This document shows, piece after piece, positions 9,901 through 16,780 of a stretch of DNA of 64,000 bases (the stretch's first letter is position 1; every line of letters starts with the position of its first letter). A program made the translations under genes and the position numbers. This stretch comes from Pseudophaeobacter profundi (GTDB lineage Bacteria; Pseudomonadota; Alphaproteobacteria; Rhodobacterales; Rhodobacteraceae). The DNA is taken from positions 62,001 to 126,000 of the forward strand of contig NZ_JARJEF010000011.1 in assembly GCF_029697505.1 (NCBI RefSeq), given 5' to 3'. The notes below the pieces were generated by a model. The model was not told the DNA's origin and did not search any database. It saw nothing but the letters and a program-made list of their open reading frames with translations.

Positions 9901-12476
9901 AGGTGTCGCTGGATCGCGATAGCTATAGCCCCGGCGATACTGCCCGGCTGCGGCTGCTGCCGCAAAGCAGCGGCACGGCGCTGATATCGGTACTGTCGAA
10001 CCGGGTTATCGAACGCCAGGCCGTAGAGGTCGAGGCCGGTGAAGTGGTGATCCCGCTGAACGTGACGCAGGACTGGGGGAGTGGTGCCTATGTGACCGCG
10101 ACGATGCTGCAACCGCTGAGCGGGCGGGCCAGCCGGACCCCGACACGGGCGCTGGGGCTGGTGCATGCCAAGGTGACCCAACCGGGACAAGAGCTGCGGG
10201 TCAGCGTCGAGGCTCCGGAACTGGCGCGCCCCCGCAGCACGGAAACGGCGCGCATTGCCGTGACCGGGGCCGCACCCGGGGCGCAGGTCTGGCTGACGGT
10301 GGCGGCGGTGGATCTGGGTATTCTGAACCTCACCGGATTCAAATCGCCAGACCCAAGCGGGTACTATCACGGCCAGCGCCGCCTCGGGATGGAGCTGCGC
10401 GACCTTTACGGACGGTTGATTGATCCGGGCAACGGGGCCTTTGGGCAGTTGCGATCCGGTGGTGATGCGAACCGTGGCCTGCAGATGCAGTCGCCGCCGC
10501 CCACCCAGGATCTGGTGGCCTTCTTTTCCGGCGCAGTTCAGGTGGATGAAAGTGGATCGGTGGATTTTCCGATGGATCTGCCAGCCTTTAACGGTACCGT
10601 GCGGCTGATGGCTGTGGCCTGGTCCAAAACGGCGGTTGGCCAGGCCGAAGCCGATATGCTGGTGCGCGACCCGGTGGTTGTGACCGCGACCCTGCCGCGC
10701 TTTCTTGCGCCGGGAGATCAAAGCCGGGTGCGGATCGAAATGGTGCATGCCGACGGCCCGGCGGGTGAAATGCAGCTAAGCGTACAGAGCCTTGGCAGCG
10801 GCCTGTCCCTTGGAACGCTGCCCGCTTCGGTAGTGTTGGAAGAACAGGGCAAGGCGGTGCTGGAATTGCCGGTCACCGCCACGGCTGTTGGTGATCCGGA
10901 ACTGGTGTTGTCGCTGGTGACGCCTGCGGGCAAACAGCTGAGCCAGGTTCTGCGCCTGCCGGTGCGGGCCAATGATCCGGTTGTGGCGACCACCCGCCGT
11001 TTCAGCCTGCAAAAGGGCGGGACGTTCCAGCTGACGCCGGATGTCTTTGCCGGGCTGAACCCGGGCACCACCAGCGCCGTGCTCTCGGCGGGGCCGCTGG
11101 CCCGGTTTGACGTGCCCGGTCTGCTGCAAAGTCTGGATCAATACCCCTACGGCTGCACCGAGCAGGTGACCTCCAAGGCGCTGCCGCTGCTCTATCTGTC
11201 TTCGGTGGCGCAGTCGCTGGGCCTGGGGCAAGGGCCGCAGGTGGATGCGCGCATTCAGGCGGCAATTCAGCGGGTGCTGACCCGCCAGGCCGGCAATGGC
11301 GCCTTTGGCCTCTGGCGGGCCGAAAGTGGTGATTTCTGGCTTGATGCATATGCGTCTGACTTCCTGTCGCGGGCGCGGGCACAGGGGCATACCGTGCCCG
11401 AAAAGGCCTTTGTGCGGGCCATGGACAACCTGCGCAACCGGATCAACTATGCCTCTGATTTTGACGGAGGCGGCGAAGATGTGGCCTATGCGCTGCTGGT
11501 TCTGGCCCGTGAAGGGGCCGCTGCGATGGGCGATCTGCGCTATTATGCCGACGTAAAGGCAAATGATTTTGCCACGCCTCTCGCGGCGGCGCAGTTGGGG
11601 GCGGCGCTGGCGGCTTACGGCGATCAGCGCCGGGCGGACCGGATGTTTGCCCGTGCGGGCGCGTTGCTGGAACAGGCCGGGGCGGAACGCCCGGTTTGGC
11701 GCGCCGATTATGGCACCCAGCGCCGCGATGCGGCTGGCGTGCTGGCATTGGTGGTCGAGGCCAGGTCCGACGCCCTGCCGCTGGAACGGCTGACCCAGCT
11801 GGTGACGGCAACAACCGACCGCAGATCAACGCAGGAATCTGCCTGGACCCTGCTGGCGGCGCATGCGCTGATCAAATCGCCAGAGGAGTCAGGCATTCTG
11901 GTCAATGGCCAACCAAGCAAAGGCCCCTTTGTGCGGGTGAGCGGCGATCAGCTGGGGCTGGATCTGGCAATTTCCAGCGCCAGTGGCGCGGCGGCGGATC
12001 TGACCCTGACCACGCTTGGCGTGCCAGAGGTGGCGCCCGAAGCGGGGGGCTATGGCTATACTATCCAGCGCAGTCACTACAGCCTGAACGGGCAGAAGCT
12101 GGCCGGTACGGAGTTTGCGGTTGGCGATCGCTTTATCACCGTGCTGCAGGTCACGCCGCATGAAACGACTGGCGCGCGGCTGATGGTGAATGATCCGCTG
12201 CCCGCCGGGGTGGAAATCGACAATCCCAACCTGCTGCGCTCGGGCGATCTGCGCGATCTGGAGTGGTTGCAACTGTCCGTGGCCGAGCACGCGGAATTCC
12301 GCAGTGATCGCTTTCTGGCGGCGGTGGATCTGTCCGGCAGCAAGCCGGTGACGCTGGCCTATATCAGCCGGGCGGTGACGCCGGGGCGGTTCCACCATCC
12401 GGCGGCGCAGGTCGAAGACATGTACCGCCCGGCCTATCGCGCCCATACCGCTGCCGGATCGGTTGAGATCCGGTGA
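6921..12476 (+). CDS. Bacterial alpha-2-macroglobulin (YfhM-like) with PAN/apple domain
   Basis: A 1,851-residue exported protein. After a signal-like segment (about 36-56, hydrophobic, ending near ATA-DP) comes a small cysteine-rich PAN/apple-like domain (about 62-115, CERACSAQDSCAGFSY). A long series of macroglobulin beta-domains follows, with the bait/A2M regions in the second half. The thioester site reads YGCTEQ with C1412 and Q1415, so both bond-forming residues are kept. Such proteins are thought to trap foreign proteases in the periplasm and guard the cell wall when the outer membrane is breached. I see no lipobox, so anchoring as in E. coli is not evident. It overlaps pbpC by 4 bases (GTGA), the conserved partnership for this family. 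GGGAG lies before the ATG. Confidence 0.93.
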   Translation: MSVQFFTRSTFFIVWAHRVAAKVAAALAGQVKGSSCALVVLAFAATVAGLPQRATADPAIPPLRYQAFMDTDYYGSDLQALFDTDLAACERACSAQDSCAGFSYNTRANACFPKQNMQTATPFVGAVSALKRAQSPQMLAQGESRAKDLAFLRESDLQLAYRQAKEIGLRHAAEGATLEDMVIAGQIQARNGNDKGALRWLAQAVALSDEAGLWAEYSAVLLRYSGDKSRGQQELRNQALASGLNAFLRAPSNAVQANGLVAAALALEKLGRGRDMLPVLRLAQARAPRQDIAGLLDRSIAKYGFHVTDSRVHSDSANPRLCVEFSEPLLLSGVSYEDYVKLPRPGVVATAQGQELCLEGLEHGTRYSLTLRRGLPAANGEALLKDVDLTHYIGDRSPAVRFPGRAYVLAKTDQAALPIETVNLDEVDLRLRWMSDRNLLRSIQDGYFGRPLSQWQEEHFASDIAEEIWRGTAVLQNELNQDMTTRLPLAEAISGQPVGIYALSASIKGADPYDNPGATQWFVLTDLGLSSLSGSDGLHVQVQGLSDAKPRAGVEVTLISNANAVLGKTTSDATGYAHFAPGLARGRGGAAPAMVLARVPGSDDTEAGEDFAFLSLKDAAFDLSDRGVEGRPAPGPVDVFLATDRGAYRAGEVIHVTALTRDSTAHAIEGLPLSAILTRPDGVEYSRHLSSGGKMGGHVFALPVGPSAPRGTWRLDIKSDLKAPALATRQILVEDFMPERIDFEQSVANADLLRQGEAAQIDIKARYLFGAPGADLAIDGDLRLRPVDRLEGWPGYRFGRHDAPRDSQRNYFGDESTDAAGAARITVALPEIEAAGRPLEASLTTRLTDGSGRPVERSLDLPVSPEGPILGIRPLFEDVVAEGTEAGFELVALSPSRQPMPMRVKWSLNRIETRYHWYQLYGNWNWEPSTRRKSIATGEATLGETPFVLSTPTDWGQYELVVERLDGDYVAASLDFYAGWYAPADASATPDRLEVSLDRDSYSPGDTARLRLLPQSSGTALISVLSNRVIERQAVEVEAGEVVIPLNVTQDWGSGAYVTATMLQPLSGRASRTPTRALGLVHAKVTQPGQELRVSVEAPELARPRSTETARIAVTGAAPGAQVWLTVAAVDLGILNLTGFKSPDPSGYYHGQRRLGMELRDLYGRLIDPGNGAFGQLRSGGDANRGLQMQSPPPTQDLVAFFSGAVQVDESGSVDFPMDLPAFNGTVRLMAVAWSKTAVGQAEADMLVRDPVVVTATLPRFLAPGDQSRVRIEMVHADGPAGEMQLSVQSLGSGLSLGTLPASVVLEEQGKAVLELPVTATAVGDPELVLSLVTPAGKQLSQVLRLPVRANDPVVATTRRFSLQKGGTFQLTPDVFAGLNPGTTSAVLSAGPLARFDVPGLLQSLDQYPYGCTEQVTSKALPLLYLSSVAQSLGLGQGPQVDARIQAAIQRVLTRQAGNGAFGLWRAESGDFWLDAYASDFLSRARAQGHTVPEKAFVRAMDNLRNRINYASDFDGGGEDVAYALLVLAREGAAAMGDLRYYADVKANDFATPLAAAQLGAALAAYGDQRRADRMFARAGALLEQAGAERPVWRADYGTQRRDAAGVLALVVEARSDALPLERLTQLVTATTDRRSTQESAWTLLAAHALIKSPEESGILVNGQPSKGPFVRVSGDQLGLDLAISSASGAAADLTLTTLGVPEVAPEAGGYGYTIQRSHYSLNGQKLAGTEFAVGDRFITVLQVTPHETTGARLMVNDPLPAGVEIDNPNLLRSGDLRDLEWLQLSVAEHAEFRSDRFLAAVDLSGSKPVTLAYISRAVTPGRFHHPAAQVEDMYRPAYRAHTAAGSVEIR

Positions 12477-14572
12477 CCCAGGGCGCATCTGCCGGGTCGC
12501 AGGCCGGGGGGGCTTCGCGGCTGTGGTACCGGGGCTTTGCCCTGGCGCTGCTGCTGGCCCTGGCATCGGCCGGGCTGCGGGGGCTGGACCGCTGGGTGGC
12601 GGATACGGCGCTGCCGGTCACCCTGGCGGAAACCTCGACAGAGGTGCTGGACCGCAAGGGGGATCTGCTGCGGGTCTATCCCGTGGGGAATGGCATCTGG
12701 CGGATGGCACCGCAGCTGGAACAGGTCGATCCGCGCTTTATTGCGATGCTCACCACCTATGAGGACCGGCGGTTCCAGTCCCACGCGGGGGTGGATCCGC
12801 TGGCCCTGCTGCGGGCGCTGGGGCAGGCGCTGTGGCACGGGCGCACCGTGTCGGGCGGATCTACCTTGACGATGCAGCTGGCGCGGCTGCTGGAGGATGG
12901 CACCACGGGGGCCTGGGCGGGCAAGATCCGCCAGATGCGCCTGGCACTGGCACTGGAGCGGCACCTGTCCAAGGATCAGATCCTGGCGCTTTACCTCACC
13001 CATGCGCCCTATGGCGGCAATCTCGAAGGTATCCGCGCTGCCAGCTATGCCTGGTTTGGTCGCGCGCCCAATCGACTGACACCCTCGCAGGCGGCGCTGC
13101 TGATTGCCCTGCCACAATCGCCAGAACGTCGCCGCCCGGATCGTGCGCCGGTGGCGGCGCAGGCGGCGCGTGATCGGGTGCTGGATCGGTTGGCGCAGGC
13201 GGGATTGCTGACAGGAGCCGAGGTTGCCATGGCAAGCCAGGCCCCGCTGCCCTCTGTCATGCAGCCCTTTCCGCGTCTGGCGCCACATCTGTCGGACCGG
13301 CTGCTGGCGGCGCGACCGGGGGCGGCACGGCTAACGCTGACCCTGGAAGGGGAAGTCCAGGCCAAGATGGAACAGTTGGTGGCAGAGGCTGCGACCCGTG
13401 CGGGCGCGCGGATCTCGGCGGCGCTGCTGGCGGTGGATCACCAGACCGGAGAGATCATCGCCTCGGTGGGCTCCCCCGCCTATGCCGACAGCGCGCGGCA
13501 GGGCTTTGTCGATATGACCCAGGCGCTGCGCTCGCCGGGATCCACCCTGAAGCCGCTTGTCTATGGCATGGCGTTTGAGGCCGGTCTGGTGCATCCCGAA
13601 AGCCTGATCCATGATGGCCCGATTGATTTTGACGGCTATGCGCCGCAGAATTTTGATGGGGCCTTTCGCGGCGATATCCGTGTGCGTCAGGCGTTGCAAC
13701 TGTCGTTGAATATCCCGGTGGTTCGCCTGACCCGAGAGATCGGCCCGGCGAAGCTACTGGCCCGATTGCGGCGGGGGGGTGCGCAGCCACAATTGCCCGC
13801 CAGTGACAAGCCCGGATTGGCCATCAGCCTGGGCGGCATCGGCACCTCACTGCAGGATCTGGTGCAGGTCTATGCGGGGATTGCGGCGGGGGGGCAGGGG
13901 GTTGCCCTGCGCAGTGATCAGACCGTTGCCCGCCACCCGTTGCCCCGGCTGCTGTCCGAGGAGGCAGCCTGGCATTTGGGCGATATCCTGCGCGGGCTGG
14001 CACCGCCAGCGGGGGCGCGGGCTGGGGTGCTTGCCTATAAAACCGGCACCTCCTATGGCCACCGGGATGCCTGGGCCATTGGCTGGGATGGGCGGCATGT
14101 GATCGGGGTCTGGCTGGGGCGGGCGGATGGCACCCCGGTACCGGGGGCCTTTGGCGGCGATCTGGCCGCCCCATTGCTGTTCGAGGCCTTTGGCCGTCTT
14201 AAACCCGAGATGACGCCCTTTGCCCCGCCGCCTGCGGCGACGCTGATGGTCGGGGCGGCGGAGCTGCCGCTGCCGCTGCGCCGGTTTCGCCCCCGCGATG
14301 CGGTTTTTGATGCGGCAGCGGATGCGCCGCAACTGCTGTTCCCGCCGGATGGTGCCCATCTGGCGCTGGAGGGCGGCCCGTTGGTGGTGAAACTGCGCGG
14401 CGGCCTGGCCCCCTTTGCCCTGCTGGCGGATGGTCGGGTCCTGACCAAGGGTCAGCGGCGGCGCGAATTCGAAGTGCCCAATCCCGGACAGGGGTTTTCC
14501 AGCCTGGTGGTGGTCGATAGCGCGGGCCAAAGCGCCCGTGCCGGGGTGGAGATCGACGCGCCTGGCCTCTGA
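12473..14572 (+). CDS. pbpC: Penicillin-binding protein 1C
   Basis: A 699-residue bifunctional peptidoglycan synthase in the inner membrane. One N-terminal transmembrane helix (about 20-38) is followed by a GT51 glycosyltransferase (catalytic E in YEDRRFQSHAGVD near 97; GGSTLTMQLARLL). The transpeptidase follows, with SxxK at SPGSTLKP (S357, K360) and KTGTSYGHRDAW near 523. A C-terminal BiPBP_C beta domain covers about 610-699 (LLFPPDGAHL...). Translation starts at GTG 12473 inside the stop of the alpha-2-macroglobulin gene, implying coupling. PBP1C plus macroglobulin is a recognised pair for repair of damaged wall during attack. Confidence 0.95.
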   Translation: MTQGASAGSQAGGASRLWYRGFALALLLALASAGLRGLDRWVADTALPVTLAETSTEVLDRKGDLLRVYPVGNGIWRMAPQLEQVDPRFIAMLTTYEDRRFQSHAGVDPLALLRALGQALWHGRTVSGGSTLTMQLARLLEDGTTGAWAGKIRQMRLALALERHLSKDQILALYLTHAPYGGNLEGIRAASYAWFGRAPNRLTPSQAALLIALPQSPERRRPDRAPVAAQAARDRVLDRLAQAGLLTGAEVAMASQAPLPSVMQPFPRLAPHLSDRLLAARPGAARLTLTLEGEVQAKMEQLVAEAATRAGARISAALLAVDHQTGEIIASVGSPAYADSARQGFVDMTQALRSPGSTLKPLVYGMAFEAGLVHPESLIHDGPIDFDGYAPQNFDGAFRGDIRVRQALQLSLNIPVVRLTREIGPAKLLARLRRGGAQPQLPASDKPGLAISLGGIGTSLQDLVQVYAGIAAGGQGVALRSDQTVARHPLPRLLSEEAAWHLGDILRGLAPPAGARAGVLAYKTGTSYGHRDAWAIGWDGRHVIGVWLGRADGTPVPGAFGGDLAAPLLFEAFGRLKPEMTPFAPPPAATLMVGAAELPLPLRRFRPRDAVFDAAADAPQLLFPPDGAHLALEGGPLVVKLRGGLAPFALLADGRVLTKGQRRREFEVPNPGQGFSSLVVVDSAGQSARAGVEIDAPGL

Positions 14573-14626
14573 GGTGATCGCTGTGCGGTTGTTTGTGGTG
14601 CCTCTTTGCCTGCCAGTTTGCCCGTA

Positions 14627-14666
14627 CACCTGTGCGCCTGCCTGTGCACCTGTGCGCCTGCCGTTT
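14627..14666. repeat. Two-copy 20-base tandem repeat
   Basis: The 16-base string CACCTGTGCGCCTGCC occurs at 14627 and again at 14647, a period of 20, in the 109-base gap between the convergent pbpC and GATase-like genes. Nothing else is recognisable in that gap. Confidence 0.7.
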
Positions 14667-14681
14667 GGCCCGCCGCCCCTA

Positions 14682-16769
14682 CTAGCGACGGCCTTCGCGC
14701 AGCCAGCCAGCCAGTATGAAGGCAGCCGCCAGCAGCAGCCCCAGCCAAGCCGGCAAAAGCGCTGTTTGCGAGACAGATAGGGTTTCATGCGCGGCGCGGG
14801 GGGTCAGGCCTATCCAGTTGCGCCCGGCGGCGGGGCGGCCCGGCTTTACGTCGCGCAGCCTTGGCAGCCCCTCTTCCAGGCGCAGGCTGCCGCCGCGTAG
14901 CGGGGCCAGCACCGGGGCCAGGACTGTATCGGTGGCGATGTTCTGCTGGAATTCGCGCGGCGTCGCAGGGCCAAGGCCGACAACCGCGCTGGCCTCGCCT
15001 TCGCGCAAGCGGTAGAGGCCCGGCATGCTGCCGGTATGGGTTGCCTCCCACAGGCCGGGGGCGCGTTGCTGCATGGTCAGGGTGGTCTCTTGCCCATCGG
15101 GGGCGGTGATCACCAGCGGCCCGGCTGCGCCCTGCATGCGGCGGCGGAAAATCTGCATGCTCTGGCCGGTGCTTTCCGCCCAGAGCATCTCTTCCTCCAG
15201 TTCTGGTTCCTTCATCATCCAATGGGCAAGGCGGCGCAGCAGTTCCAGCTGTGGCCCGCCACCTTGATAGCCGCGACTCCAGAGCCAGGCATGGTCCGAG
15301 GCCAGGAGCGCCACCCGTCCGGCCCCAACCCGGTCAAGCACCAGCAGCGGCCGGGGGCCGAGGCCCTGCATCAGCACATGTCCCTGCGGCGAAGACAGTT
15401 CGATCTGGCGCAGCCAGCTGCCCCAGCTGGGGCCGTCATCGGGGCCGGTATTGGTGGATGTGGCGATGGTTCGATGAGCCTGTTCCAGGCCGGCGGTGAC
15501 GGGGTGGCGATGGCCAAGATCGGTGATCCGGGGGCGGTAGGGCTGTTCCAGCACCCGCGCGGTGGGGGCGGCAGGCAGCACCCGCGACAGGGGCGAGCGA
15601 TAGATCGAATCGGCGCTGGCAAAATCCGGCCCCGCCGCCACCAGAACAGCGCCGCCCTGTTCCACATAGTTGGCCACGTTATCAAGATAGAGCGCCGGCA
15701 GAATGCCGCGCCGTTTGTAGCGATCAAAGATGATCAGATCAAAATCCTCGATCTTTTCCAGAAACAATTCGCGGGTGGGAAAGGCGATCAGTGACAGCTC
15801 ATCCACCGGCACCCCGTCCTGCTTTTCTGGCGGGCGCAGGATGGTGAAATGCACCAGATCAACCGAACTGTCGGATTTCAGCAGATTGCGCCAGGTGCGC
15901 CCGCCCGCATGGGGCTCTCCCGAGACCAGCAGGACCCGCAGCCGGTCACGCACGCCATTGATCTGCACCAGGGCGGCATTGTTGCGGTCAGTCAGTTCGC
16001 CCTCTGCCTGCGGCGTGGCAAAGCGGATCACGTTGCGCCCGCCATGTGGCAGGGTCAGGGGCAGGTCGAAATCCACCCCCAGCGGCAGGACAAAGCTCTG
16101 CACCGGGCCACCGTTTATGGAAATTTCCACCGGGGCCTGGCCTTGATCTGGCGGCGCGGCGCCTTGATCCTCGATCCGCAGGGTCAGGGTGACAGGTTCG
16201 CCGATAATGGCAAAGGCGGGTGCCTGGCGCAGCACCAGGCGGCGATCCCAGTCGCCCTGCCGTCCGGTCAGCAGCAGATGCATCGGCGCGGGCAGATCAA
16301 CCGGCTGATCGGCATCATGCACCAGCCCGTCTGACAGCGCGATAATGCCAGCCACACGGCCCTGTGGCTCATCCGCGAGCGCCCGTGACAGCGCCTGCAT
16401 CAGCGCGGTGCCACTGTCCGCTGCGCCATCGGGGAGGTCGATCCAGCGGGTTTCGGTATTGGGTCGCGCAGCCAGTTGCTGCTCCAGCCCGGCGCGGGCG
16501 GTTGCCAGCTGGGCCTGCCGGTCTGACAGATGCTGGCTGGCGGTATTGTCCACCGCCACCAGCACGATATCCTTCAGGTCTGCGCGGTTTTCTTGCTGCG
16601 CCACTGGCCCCATCAGCGCCGCCAGCAGGCACAGCGCTGCTAGCCCACGCAGCCCCCAGCCGGGCAACCGGCGCCATAGCGCCAGCGCAATGCAGGCCAC
16701 AGCCAGCGCCATCAGCGCCCAGAGCACCGGCCAGGGCAGCAGTGGATCAAAGAGCAAAACCTGTGTCAT
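14682..16769 (-). CDS. Membrane protein with glutamine-amidotransferase-like domain
   Basis: A 695-residue protein, last in the minus-strand MoxR operon. Two hydrophobic helices at the N-terminus (about 10-31, 40-58) and one at the C-terminus (LLPAWLGLLLAAAFILAGWL) frame a large presumed periplasmic part. The early periplasmic segment (ILVAVDNTASQHLSD) resembles a von Willebrand A-type beginning. The centre (VLLVSGEPHAGGRTWRNLL, IIFDRYKRRGILPALYLDNV, GAVLVAAGPDF) resembles a class I glutamine amidotransferase-like fold, but I see no convincing catalytic Cys-His-Glu triad. Its ATG lies 11 bases after the previous stop. Probably an accessory component of a MoxR-controlled envelope complex; the exact role is unknown. 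Confidence 0.75.
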   Translation of the reverse strand: MTQVLLFDPLLPWPVLWALMALAVACIALALWRRLPGWGLRGLAALCLLAALMGPVAQQENRADLKDIVLVAVDNTASQHLSDRQAQLATARAGLEQQLAARPNTETRWIDLPDGAADSGTALMQALSRALADEPQGRVAGIIALSDGLVHDADQPVDLPAPMHLLLTGRQGDWDRRLVLRQAPAFAIIGEPVTLTLRIEDQGAAPPDQGQAPVEISINGGPVQSFVLPLGVDFDLPLTLPHGGRNVIRFATPQAEGELTDRNNAALVQINGVRDRLRVLLVSGEPHAGGRTWRNLLKSDSSVDLVHFTILRPPEKQDGVPVDELSLIAFPTRELFLEKIEDFDLIIFDRYKRRGILPALYLDNVANYVEQGGAVLVAAGPDFASADSIYRSPLSRVLPAAPTARVLEQPYRPRITDLGHRHPVTAGLEQAHRTIATSTNTGPDDGPSWGSWLRQIELSSPQGHVLMQGLGPRPLLVLDRVGAGRVALLASDHAWLWSRGYQGGGPQLELLRRLAHWMMKEPELEEEMLWAESTGQSMQIFRRRMQGAAGPLVITAPDGQETTLTMQQRAPGLWEATHTGSMPGLYRLREGEASAVVGLGPATPREFQQNIATDTVLAPVLAPLRGGSLRLEEGLPRLRDVKPGRPAAGRNWIGLTPRAAHETLSVSQTALLPAWLGLLLAAAFILAGWLREGRR

Positions 16770-16780
16770 CGCATCTGCCC

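Noticed and set aside
9081-10748. A 555-codon minus-strand frame inside the macroglobulin gene
   Set aside because: Shadow of a single continuous 1,851-residue protein with clear family features.
14627-14666. CRISPR-like repeat
   Set aside because: Only two copies with a 20-base period and no spacer structure; a simple tandem duplication.
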